Below are positions 40,592 through 49,368 of a stretch of DNA of 64,000 nt, piece after piece. Origin of the DNA: Nocardia goodfellowii (GTDB lineage: Bacteria; Actinomycetota; Actinomycetes; Mycobacteriales; Mycobacteriaceae); the NCBI RefSeq assembly GCF_017875645.1, contig NZ_JAGGMR010000001.1:5456001-5520000 (forward strand), in the 5' to 3' direction. The notes beneath the pieces were generated by a model. That model was not told where the DNA came from. It saw nothing but the letters and a program-made list of their open reading frames with translations, and searched no databases. A program made the translations under genes and the position numbers. Numbering within the stretch: position 1 is the first letter of the stretch; the number at the start of each line of letters is the position of its first letter.

Positions 40592-41278
40592 CTAGGTCAC
40601 CAGCTCCATCAGCCCGCGAGGGTTCCACGGCATGGGCCCGGTCGGGAAGCCCAATCGGACCATCCGATGCGGTGCGGCCGCCTCGACGTGTACGACCGCG
40701 GGCGGCAGGAAACCGCTGAGCAGCTTTTCGAGCATGGGGTTCAGGCCGGAGAGCCGGGGTCGCAGCCGGACCTGCCAGCAATCGAAGCGGCCCGCCGGGA
40801 CCTCGATGACGGTGCGCTGCTCGATCTTCGCGCTCACCGGAATGTGCACGGAGAACGCGAGCCACAGCGCGATCTCCGTCTCCGCTCCCTCGGTGAAGTC
40901 GAGCCCGCGCAGCAGGGTCAGCCCGCCCGCCAAGGGCATGAGATCGACGGGGAAGGGACCGACGCCGACGCCGATCTGCACATGCTCGGTACCGAGGAAG
41001 TCCGCTTCCTCCCGGCTCACCACCCTTGTGCCGGAACGTGTTTCGGCGCGGTAGCCGGCGACGCGGAGCCGGTCGCCCGCCCGCTGGAACCGCTGCTCCA
41101 CGGTGATCGTGAACTCACCGGTGACCGCTCCCGCGTGCACGATCGAGCGGTAGTCCGGCCCGTCGTGACCGATGACGCTGACCAGGTCGAAGGCCGGCGC
41201 CTGATCCGCGATGCTGACCGCATAGACCGATTTCTCCCCGTCGGGGATAACCGGATCGCGAAAGATGGTGTCCCTCAT
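40592..41278 (-). CDS. DUF3108-like protein in the PKS-PapA operon
   Basis: A 228-residue soluble beta-rich protein (MRDTIFRDPVIPDGEKSVYA ... RGLMELVT). It has no signal peptide or membrane helix. The EQRTVIEVPAGRFDCWQVRL segment resembles DUF3108 domains, where a strand followed by PAGxFxxxxV is diagnostic, but the rest is not recognisable. Its ATG overlaps the stop of the PapA-type gene (41275-41278), so the two are translationally coupled. Placement as the last gene of the PKS-PapA unit suggests an accessory role in lipid assembly or carrier handling; this is inference. Confidence 0.65.
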   Translation of the reverse strand: MRDTIFRDPVIPDGEKSVYAVSIADQAPAFDLVSVIGHDGPDYRSIVHAGAVTGEFTITVEQRFQRAGDRLRVAGYRAETRSGTRVVSREEADFLGTEHVQIGVGVGPFPVDLMPLAGGLTLLRGLDFTEGAETEIALWLAFSVHIPVSAKIEQRTVIEVPAGRFDCWQVRLRPRLSGLNPMLEKLLSGFLPPAVVHVEAAAPHRMVRLGFPTGPMPWNPRGLMELVT

Positions 41279-42678
41279 CGGTTCTCCTCCCGGGCGGCGG
41301 CGGCGAAGACCGCTGCGAGCTGGGTGACATAGCGATCCACCGAACCGTGCGCGGCCGCGGTGTCCGGATAGATGACGCTCAGCGTGGTTCTGGTCGCCAG
41401 CCGGTTGATCCAGATCAGAACATGTTCGGAGGCAGCGCGATTGGCGTACAGCCCGCACGACGCCATGTCGAAGACCTCGTTGCCGAGCAGTTCCCTGGCA
41501 TCGACGTAGGAGATCATCGGACAGGCCCAGCCTGGACTCAGGTCCAGATCCGAATCGGCGGGCAAGAGCTCGACCACCCGCTGGAACGAGGTGGTGGTGA
41601 GACGGAGCCCGTTCTCGTAGGCGTGCTGGGCGAGTTTGACGGTCCGGTCGAAGGAGTTGGCGCGCCCCAGCGGAAACGCCACCGGCAGCAGGGTGACATA
41701 CCAGCCGACGGAGGCGCGCTGGGCCGCGGTGCTGCGCGTGGTCACCGGGGTCATGCCGAAGTAGTAGTCGCTGTCGGTGATTTCGCGTTCGGCCAGAGCC
41801 GCCGCGGCGAAAATGCCGCCGACGAACTCCGCGCCGTTCGCGCGGCAGCGCCGCTCGAAGCGCGCGGCGGTGTCCTCGTCGAACAGCGTCACCGTGCGGT
41901 GCGCGCTCCGGTTGTAGATATCGGTGCGCTTGCCCAGATCCAGCGGAAACGCGGGCAGGCTGCCGCCATTTCCGCGGATCAGTTCCAGCCACTTCCGCAC
42001 CCCGGGCGAAGTCAGCGACATCTGCCCGGTGTAGGCCCGCTCGGCCGTGCAGTAGTCGAGATAACTGGCGGCCGGGGCCAGCATGTCCGGCATCTCGTCC
42101 CAGACCTCGCGGGCGTAGAGCAACGCGAGATCGAACCCGGAGAGATACTGCCCGAAACCGTCGGTGTGCAGGTGATCGACCGCCAGGTAGAGCGTGGTCG
42201 AACCCTCCCGCTCGAGCACCCCGAAGGTGAAGCAGTCCCAGTCGAAAGGACCTGGCGTGGTCTTCTGTACGTGGTCGCGAACTGTGGCGGAGTCGTCGAC
42301 CCAGCCACAATCGATCGGCACGAAGTCGACATCCGCCTCGGGCACGAGGTGCCGCTCGATCACGCCACCCACCCCGATCCGGAACCAGGTCCGGAAGGTG
42401 TCGTGCCGCAGCAGGAACGCGTTGATCGCACGGGTCATCGCGTCGCGGTCCAGGTCACCGGTGGGGATCTCGGCGGTGACCAGGCACAGGCCCGAATAGC
42501 GGAACTCCGCCGCCGCATGCTGGGCGGCCGCCCGCAGGTACTGTTCCTGCTGGTGCGACGGCGGTGCCGGATGGACCGGCGCCGACCGGGCCCGCGCGGC
42601 GGATTCCGGTGACGCCGTCCAGGTGGTCAACCGGCCCGGCGCCGGCTCCCATTCGTCGATCAGGCCGAAATCGACCAT
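41275..42678 (-). CDS. PapA-type acyltransferase (condensation-domain superfamily)
   Basis: A 467-residue acyltransferase of the polyketide-associated protein group. The catalytic HxxxD motif reads LAVDHLHTDGFGQYLSG: the His and Asp-Gly of HHxxxDG are kept and Asp replaces the first His, as in the mycobacterial PapA1/PapA2/PapA3 branch. The C-terminal DFGW-equivalent region (ASCGLYANRAASEHVLIWINRL) closes the tunnel. PapA enzymes esterify a hydroxylated or sugar lipid with a PKS-made acyl chain. It follows the PKS by 28 bp on the same strand and overlaps the next gene (ATGA), so PKS product transfer is the natural hypothesis. Confidence 0.88.
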   Translation of the reverse strand: MVDFGLIDEWEPAPGRLTTWTASPESAARARSAPVHPAPPSHQQEQYLRAAAQHAAAEFRYSGLCLVTAEIPTGDLDRDAMTRAINAFLLRHDTFRTWFRIGVGGVIERHLVPEADVDFVPIDCGWVDDSATVRDHVQKTTPGPFDWDCFTFGVLEREGSTTLYLAVDHLHTDGFGQYLSGFDLALLYAREVWDEMPDMLAPAASYLDYCTAERAYTGQMSLTSPGVRKWLELIRGNGGSLPAFPLDLGKRTDIYNRSAHRTVTLFDEDTAARFERRCRANGAEFVGGIFAAAALAEREITDSDYYFGMTPVTTRSTAAQRASVGWYVTLLPVAFPLGRANSFDRTVKLAQHAYENGLRLTTTSFQRVVELLPADSDLDLSPGWACPMISYVDARELLGNEVFDMASCGLYANRAASEHVLIWINRLATRTTLSVIYPDTAAAHGSVDRYVTQLAAVFAAAAREENR

Positions 42679-42706
42679 GGTGCAACCTCTTTCCGACGAG
42701 GGCCGG

Positions 42707-45700
42707 TCACGCGGGAGCTCCTACGGGCACCGGCGCCGGGGCGGCGCTACCGTTCGAGGGTGCCTCGGCGGCCACCCTGGCCGGGTCCGGCAGGGCCGGG
42801 CCGTGGGCGGATTCCGCGGCCAGAATCAGCTCGGCCACCTTCGGGCCGGCCTGCTCCAGGCTGAACGAGCGACCCATCTGCAACGACATCAGATCGATGC
42901 CGAGGGTCTTGGTCACCCGGGCCCCGAGTTCCACCGCCATCAGCGAGTCCAGGCCCAATTCGGGCACCGGGACCGTCATGTCGATGGATTCGACCGGCAC
43001 GCCCATGACCACGGCGAGTTCTTCGGCCATCTTGCGGGCAACGAAGGCGCCGCGCTTGCCCTCCTCGATCGCGGCCACTTCGGCCCGCAGTTGCGCCAGT
43101 TCCGAGGTGTCCTTGGCGGAGACCTGCGCGAGCGCGAGCGTGCGACCGGTGCGGGTCAGCTGGGGGAAGGTGCCGGTGAGCTTGGCCCAGTCGGTCGGGA
43201 TGATGCCCGCTCGCGAAATACCGAGGCGCAGTGTCTGTTCCAGATACGCGGTGGCATCGGCCATGTCGATCGGATCGAAACCGACCAGATCGAGGTACTT
43301 CACCGCCGTCTCGTCGGCGGCCATCCCGCCGGTCGCCCCGGACAGGTGCCCCCAGCCGACGCACAGGGCCCGCTCCCCCGCCTTCGCCCATTCCTGCGCC
43401 ATGGTTTCCACCGCGACGTTGGCGGCGCAGTAGTTGTACTGGCCGTAGATGCCGTACATGGAACCACCGGAGGAGCAGAGCACGAACATATCCAGCGGGA
43501 TTCCGGCGTCGGCGACCGCCTGGTGCAGCACCCGGGCGCCGTGCACCTTGGGGCGGTACACGATGTCCAGTTCCTGAAAGGTCATGGCGTCCAGTCGATT
43601 ATCGGCCACCGAGCCGGCCGCGTGGAACACACCGCGCAACGGACGGTCGGGCAGGTCGGCCCGGCCCACGATCGCGGCGATCGCCTCCGGATCGGTGACA
43701 TCGGCCTGCTCCTGGACCACCTCGACACCGGCGGCGTGCCATGCCTCGAGCTGGCGGCGAGCGTCCTCGGTGCTCGCACCGCTGCGCCCGACGAGTACCA
43801 GCCGGCGGGCGCCGCGCACGGTCAGCCAGCGCCCGATGGCCAGACCGAAACCGCCGAAACCGCCGGTGATCAGATAGCTTGCGCCCGCGTCGATCTCGAC
43901 CTGCGGCAAGTACGGACGCACGGCGGGCAAGGCCGAATCCATCCGCAGCGCGATCCGGTTCAAGCCGGTCGAACGGATGGTCTCCTCGAACGCGGTCGCC
44001 ACCTCGTCGGTCTCGAACATCCGGTACGGCAGGGGTTTGTAGGTGCCTGCGAGGACCTTCTCGTAGATCCGCTGCAACAGCTTGATCAGTCGCTGCGGGT
44101 CGACCGCGACCAGGCGGTCCAGATCCATCGAGTAGTACGCGACGTTCTTGTCGAAGTTGGCCATCTCCAGCAGGCCACCGGTGTAGATGTCGGCTTTGCC
44201 GACCTCCACGATGCGGCCGAATTCGGCTACGGCATTGAAGTTCTGCCGCAGGATCTCGCCCGGCGCACTGCTCAGGACGACCTCGACGCCTTTGCCGCCG
44301 GTCAGCGCGAGCACGTCGTCGACGAAATTCAGGGAACGCGAGTCGATCGCGTGATCGGCGCCGAGCGCGAGCACGTGAGCTCGCCGCTCGTCGGTGCTCG
44401 CGGTGCCGATGACGCGCGCGCCACGGTCTTTGGCGACCTGGATCGCGGCCGTGCCGACACCGCCGGCGGCGCCGTGGATCAGCACCGTCTCCCCCGGCTC
44501 CAAGCGCGCCAGATCGAGCAGCGCGTATTCGGCGGTGCCGAAAGCGATTGTGCTGGTGCAATATCCGGGATCAGCGTCCGGCGGCAGCGCGATGGCCCGC
44601 GGCCGGTCGACCAGTACGTAACGCTGCATCATGCCTTTGGCCGCGACCGCGACCAATTCACCCACCGCGAGATCGGTGACCTCGGCGCCGACCCGCACCA
44701 CCTCTCCGACGCCCTCCATACCGGGAACGGTGCCGAAGTAGGTCGGCGACAACTCGCGTTCGCCGAGCAGCCCGATGACTTTCAGTGGGTCCTTGTAGTT
44801 CAGGCCGATGACCTTCATCCGCACCTCGACCTGTCCCGCGCCCGGCTCCGGACGCGGGCACTGCCGCCACGCCAGCGCGGACAGCACGCGAGTGCGGGGC
44901 AACTCCAGCGCGAAGTTGGCCTGTGGGTCGGTCAGTGGTTCCGCGGTGTCGAGCGCCTCCAGTCGATCCGGCAGCGGTTTTGTCACCACCGGGGACCAGC
45001 GAGTGCCCGAGCGCAACGCGACCTCGTCGGTGTTGTCGCTCCAAAAGGCCCCGGGGACAGCGAGTTCGGTGACCAGGTCGGCGATCTCGGTCTCGGCCGC
45101 CACGTCGATCAGCCGCCACCGCAGCGGAGTCTGCTCGTTGAGCAGCACGCGGTGCGCACCGGCCAGGGCGGCCTGAGTCGAGTTCGCGGGAGCGGGGTCG
45201 TCCGGGACCGCGAACGCGTGCTCGGTCACCAAGGTGACGTGGCACTGGCCGTCGCCGAACTTCTCCGGCGCCTGCTCGGCGCCCTCCGGGTAGGCGAAGG
45301 TGTGGACGGCGACCGCGATGCGCTTCAACGTCCACAGCTCGGTCAGGTCGTCGGTCGCGGCGCCCGCCACCACGACGACGTGCAGCCGATCCGAGCCCTC
45401 GGCCCGCGCGGCCGCCAGCGCCTCGACCAACCCCGCCTCCGGCTCGTCGCCGGGCAGCCCGGCGAGGTGCAGCCGGGCGCCCGGAATCGCTTCGGCGAGC
45501 GCGTGCGCGCGGCCGTCGGCGCCGCCGAGCGCGACGACCACTGTGCGCACCGAATCCTGCGGTAGTGCGGTGGGATCCAGCGGCTCGCGTTGCTGCATGG
45601 TCTCGAGGTAGAAGAAATCCGCCATCCGTCGCAGCGGGTCCTGCCCCGGTGTGAGCGCGCCGATCTGCAATCCGCTCAACCGCATGACCAGGTTGTGCTC

Positions 45701-48700
45701 GTCATCGAGCAGATCCACATCGGCGCGCAACCGCGCCGTGCGATCGCGCCGTGCGACCACGGTGATCCGCTCGGGCAGCGGTGCGACCATGCGCACGGCC
45801 GCGACGCCGACCGGAACCAAAGTGCCCTCGTCGACCCGCGATTCGGCGAACAGCAGTGCCGCGGTCTGCATCGCGGCGTCGACCACGGCGGGATGGGCGA
45901 AATGGCCCGAGCCCGCGGCGATGCCGCCGTCGACGGTCGCGGTCACCGTATCCTTGCCGACCCGCGCGGTCCGCACGCGCTGGAAGGATGGGCCGTACTG
46001 CAGTCCCGCAGCGGCCAAGCCGCTGTAGAACAGCTTCGGATCGACATCGACGCCCGCGTCGATGTCCGGGACCTCGACCTTGGTCTGTTTGTGGCTCCCG
46101 GTGAGCATGCGGCCGGTCGCGTGCAGGGTCCAGGCGGTGCCGGTGGCCGAGCGCGAGCGGATCATGAAGCGGCCGCTGGCCTCCTCCACGGTCAGCGCGA
46201 CCAACGGAACATCGGGCGCCCCCATGATCAGCGGCGCCACGAAACGCACCTGCTCCACCGCGACACGCTCGACGCCGAGCCGTTTCGCCGTGGCGCTGAG
46301 CGCCGCGTCCAGATAGGCCGCGCCGGGCATGATCTTGACGCCGTTGACCACGTGATCGGCCAGCCAGGGCAGCAGTTCGGTGCCCACCTGGAGCAGCCAA
46401 TCCGGCCGGCCCTCGACATCCGGGTCGCCGAGCATGGCGTAGCTGCCGGGGCTGCCGAGCCGGGCCTGTTCGAACAGCGGCAGCGCCGAGTGCAGCCGGG
46501 TGCGCTGCCACGGGTACCTCGGCAGCGGCACGTGCCGGGTGGCCGGTCGGTCAGCGGGGAACAGCGTGTCGAGGTCGAGCACGCCCGCGCCGTAGAGGCC
46601 GATCAGGGTGCGGCGCATGCTGTCCGAGTCCGGCTGCTTACGGTCCAGGGTGGGGACCGTGGTGCCGTGCACGTCCGCGCCCAGCAGCACCTCCCGAATA
46701 TTGCCGGACAGCACCGGATGCGGTCCGACCTCGAGGAAGACCCGGCGCTCCGCGATGAGCTCGGTGATGGCGGCGGCGAAGCGCACCGGCTCGCGCACAT
46801 TGGCACACCAGTAGTCGGCGTCCCAGTCCGGGCCGGTGACCTGTGTGCCGGTGACCGAGGAGAACAGCGGAACGGACGGCGCCTGGGGACGCAGATGGGC
46901 GAGCACCGCGCGCAACTCGTCCAGGATGGGGTCCATGAGCCGGCTGTGATACGGCACCTCGACCAGCAGGGCACGCGCGAAAATGCCGTCCTCGGTGAGC
47001 TTTTCGCCGATCTCGTCCAGGCGGTCGTCATCGCCCGAGAGAGTCAGCGAACTGGCGCTGTTGATGGCGGCGATATCGACCCGGGGGTCGTCGGCGACGA
47101 GTTCGAGCGCCTGCTCCGGTGACATGCCGACCGCGAGCATGCCGCCGGAACCGGCCGTGGTCGCCTGCAAACGGGCCCGGTGGTAAGCCACCGAAACCGC
47201 GTCGGACAGCGACAGCATGCCGCTGACATAGGCCGCGGACACCTCGCCGACGCTGTGGCCGACGATGGCCGCCGGCTCGATGCCGTACTGCGCGAGTTCG
47301 CGCACGAGCGACACCTGCACCAGGAAGTTGGCGGGCTGCGCGACCTCGGTATCGGTGACCCGCGACCGCTCTTTCGGCTGCCGCAGCTCCTCGATGATCG
47401 ACCACCCCGCGATCGCGCGGAACTCGGCGTCGATCTGCTCGGCGGTTTCGGCGAAAACGCCACCCGCGCACAGCAATTCCCGTGCCATTCCCCACCACTG
47501 CGGGCCCATACCGGAGAACACGAAGACCGGTTCGGCGGTCCGGGTCACGACCGTGCGCACCGCGTCGCGGCCCTCGCCGCCGGCGAAGGCGCGCAGCTCC
47601 CGGACCAACTCGTCGGTGTTTCCGAGCAGCATGCCGGTGCGGAACTGATGGTGCGCCATGCGAGTCCAGGCCGCCTCGGCCAGCCGCTCCGGTTCCGCGC
47701 CCGCGGTGATCAGTTCGGCGAAGCGCCCGGCCAGCGCACGGGCCGCGCCGGTGCTGCGCGCCGAGATCGGCAGCACACCATAGTGTTCGGGCTCCGGCGC
47801 GGATTCGACGACGGTGGCGGGTCGATATTCCCGCAGGATGGCGTGCGCGTTGGTGCCGCCGTAGCCGAACCCGTTCACGGCGACCGTCATCGGCGGAGCG
47901 TCCGACGGCAGCGGTTCGGCTTCCACCTGCACGTGCAGGCCGAGCTCGTCGAAAGGGATGTCCGGGTTGGGTTTGTCGAGCCAGCCCTGCGGCGGGATGA
48001 TCCGGTGCCGGATCGCCAGCGCCGCCTTGATCACGCTCGCCACACCGGCCGCGGCCTCGGTATGCCCAAGAGTGGATTTGACCGAGCCGACGCCCAGCGA
48101 GCGCGTTCGCTTCTCCGGCACACCGAAAACGCTGCCCAGCGCCCGCAATTCGACCGGATCGCCGACCAGCGTGCCGGTGCCGTGCGCCTCGACATAGGTG
48201 ATCGACTCCGGCGCCAGCCCGGCCCGCTCGCACACCGCACGCGCCAGCGACTCCTGCGAATCCGCGTTCGGCACGGTGATCGCGGTGGTCCGGCCGTCCT
48301 GATTGGCCCCGGTTCCCTTGACCACGGCGTAGATCCGATCGCCGTCGCGCACCGCGTCGTCGAGTTTCTTCAACGCCACCATGCCCGCGCCTTCGCCGCG
48401 ACCATAACCATCCGCGGCGGCATCGAAGGATTTGCAACGCCCGTCGGTGGCGAGAAACCCGCCCTTGCACATCAGCACGAAGGTCTCCGGCTGCAGCATC
48501 ACATTGACACCACCCGCCAGCGCCACGTCACAATCACCGTTGGCCAGTGCCTGGCACGCGAGGTGGAACGCCACCAGCGAGGACGAACACGCGGTATCGA
48601 CGGTAATCGCGGGCCCGACCAGATTGAGCGCGTAGGCAATTCGGTTGGACAGCATGGTGTAGGACGCGCTGGCCGGGGTGTGCATATCGGTGTGGAACAG

Positions 48701-49147
48701 CGCGGGACCCACGACGCCGATCACGGACTGGTCCACCACGAAACCGCCGACATAGACACCGACCGAGCCGCCGGACGCGTGCCGGGCGATCCCGGCGTCG
48801 TCCAGCGCCTCCCAGGTCACCTCCAGCATCAAGCGCTGCTGCGGGTCGAGCACCGTCGCCTCACGTGCGGAGATGCCGAAGAAATCCGGGTCGAACTCCC
48901 ACGGATCGGTGGTCATGAAGGCGGCGCGTTTGGTGTAGCTGCGGCCGGGAGTGCGCGGCTCCGGGTCGTAATAGCGGCGGAAGTCCCACCGCTCGGGCGG
49001 CATATCCACCACACCGTCGCGCTTATCCAGGACGAAGTCCCAGAAAGTATCCGGCGAGTCGATTCCGCCTGCGAATCGACACCCTATGCCGACAATTGCG
49101 ATATCCGACAAAACGTCCTCCCGGGGCCGGATCGGTGTGAGCGCCAT
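42707..49147 (-). CDS. Fully reducing modular type I polyketide synthase (KS-AT-DH-ER-KR-ACP), Mas-like
   Basis: A 2146-residue single-module PKS with the domain order and length of mycobacterial mycocerosic-acid-synthase-like enzymes (about 2100). KS about 10-440 with Cys187 (DTACSSS), His322 (EAHGTGT) and His362 (GHTEAA). AT about 530-880 with Ser632 (GHSVGE) and an atypical VPYHS motif near 731. DH with HxxxGxxxxP at His932. ER about 1440-1750 (LNYKDPLKVIG, HGAAGGVGTAAIQ). KR from about 1770 (ITGGFGGFGLAIGRWL) with Tyr in YGQYNYCAAN. ACP with LGLDSLMAVEL near 2085. It probably makes a saturated, possibly methyl-branched acyl chain. An alternative start is TTG 49111 with GGGAGGA upstream, giving MSDIAIVGIGC. 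It is the first gene of the PKS-PapA operon. Confidence 0.95.
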   Translation of the reverse strand: MALTPIRPREDVLSDIAIVGIGCRFAGGIDSPDTFWDFVLDKRDGVVDMPPERWDFRRYYDPEPRTPGRSYTKRAAFMTTDPWEFDPDFFGISAREATVLDPQQRLMLEVTWEALDDAGIARHASGGSVGVYVGGFVVDQSVIGVVGPALFHTDMHTPASASYTMLSNRIAYALNLVGPAITVDTACSSSLVAFHLACQALANGDCDVALAGGVNVMLQPETFVLMCKGGFLATDGRCKSFDAAADGYGRGEGAGMVALKKLDDAVRDGDRIYAVVKGTGANQDGRTTAITVPNADSQESLARAVCERAGLAPESITYVEAHGTGTLVGDPVELRALGSVFGVPEKRTRSLGVGSVKSTLGHTEAAAGVASVIKAALAIRHRIIPPQGWLDKPNPDIPFDELGLHVQVEAEPLPSDAPPMTVAVNGFGYGGTNAHAILREYRPATVVESAPEPEHYGVLPISARSTGAARALAGRFAELITAGAEPERLAEAAWTRMAHHQFRTGMLLGNTDELVRELRAFAGGEGRDAVRTVVTRTAEPVFVFSGMGPQWWGMARELLCAGGVFAETAEQIDAEFRAIAGWSIIEELRQPKERSRVTDTEVAQPANFLVQVSLVRELAQYGIEPAAIVGHSVGEVSAAYVSGMLSLSDAVSVAYHRARLQATTAGSGGMLAVGMSPEQALELVADDPRVDIAAINSASSLTLSGDDDRLDEIGEKLTEDGIFARALLVEVPYHSRLMDPILDELRAVLAHLRPQAPSVPLFSSVTGTQVTGPDWDADYWCANVREPVRFAAAITELIAERRVFLEVGPHPVLSGNIREVLLGADVHGTTVPTLDRKQPDSDSMRRTLIGLYGAGVLDLDTLFPADRPATRHVPLPRYPWQRTRLHSALPLFEQARLGSPGSYAMLGDPDVEGRPDWLLQVGTELLPWLADHVVNGVKIMPGAAYLDAALSATAKRLGVERVAVEQVRFVAPLIMGAPDVPLVALTVEEASGRFMIRSRSATGTAWTLHATGRMLTGSHKQTKVEVPDIDAGVDVDPKLFYSGLAAAGLQYGPSFQRVRTARVGKDTVTATVDGGIAAGSGHFAHPAVVDAAMQTAALLFAESRVDEGTLVPVGVAAVRMVAPLPERITVVARRDRTARLRADVDLLDDEHNLVMRLSGLQIGALTPGQDPLRRMADFFYLETMQQREPLDPTALPQDSVRTVVVALGGADGRAHALAEAIPGARLHLAGLPGDEPEAGLVEALAAARAEGSDRLHVVVVAGAATDDLTELWTLKRIAVAVHTFAYPEGAEQAPEKFGDGQCHVTLVTEHAFAVPDDPAPANSTQAALAGAHRVLLNEQTPLRWRLIDVAAETEIADLVTELAVPGAFWSDNTDEVALRSGTRWSPVVTKPLPDRLEALDTAEPLTDPQANFALELPRTRVLSALAWRQCPRPEPGAGQVEVRMKVIGLNYKDPLKVIGLLGERELSPTYFGTVPGMEGVGEVVRVGAEVTDLAVGELVAVAAKGMMQRYVLVDRPRAIALPPDADPGYCTSTIAFGTAEYALLDLARLEPGETVLIHGAAGGVGTAAIQVAKDRGARVIGTASTDERRAHVLALGADHAIDSRSLNFVDDVLALTGGKGVEVVLSSAPGEILRQNFNAVAEFGRIVEVGKADIYTGGLLEMANFDKNVAYYSMDLDRLVAVDPQRLIKLLQRIYEKVLAGTYKPLPYRMFETDEVATAFEETIRSTGLNRIALRMDSALPAVRPYLPQVEIDAGASYLITGGFGGFGLAIGRWLTVRGARRLVLVGRSGASTEDARRQLEAWHAAGVEVVQEQADVTDPEAIAAIVGRADLPDRPLRGVFHAAGSVADNRLDAMTFQELDIVYRPKVHGARVLHQAVADAGIPLDMFVLCSSGGSMYGIYGQYNYCAANVAVETMAQEWAKAGERALCVGWGHLSGATGGMAADETAVKYLDLVGFDPIDMADATAYLEQTLRLGISRAGIIPTDWAKLTGTFPQLTRTGRTLALAQVSAKDTSELAQLRAEVAAIEEGKRGAFVARKMAEELAVVMGVPVESIDMTVPVPELGLDSLMAVELGARVTKTLGIDLMSLQMGRSFSLEQAGPKVAELILAAESAHGPALPDPARVAAEAPSNGSAAPAPVPVGAPA

Positions 49148-49368
49148 CGATTTCCGGCGTCTTGTGAATAGGCCAGCTGGCGATGGGCCCACATTAACGG
49201 CCATCACATTGGCCCTCGCTACTTCAGGGACAGTTCACAAACCGGTCACATCGAGATTGTGGGATCTCGAACGCGTCGGATCAGTCGCTGTGGAAACCGT
49301 TGCGGTTGCCTATGTTTCAGTGACCGGCGCTCCGTGCCGGGCCAGAATTTCACGGTTGGGAGGCTACG
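49148..49368. promoter_or_regulatory. Divergent PKS / MmpL promoter region
   Basis: A 221-bp shared control region. It contains AACCG-ttg-CGGTT (49295-49307), a dyad about 60 bp upstream of mmpL. The mmpL start has a good GGGAGG. Bidirectional transcription of synthesis and export genes would be coordinated from here. Confidence 0.5.

Noticed and set aside
42707..49147. Multi-module PKS or antibiotic cluster
   Set aside because: Only one module with no docking domains, thioesterase or tailoring genes; the PapA/MmpL context fits a lipid synthase.
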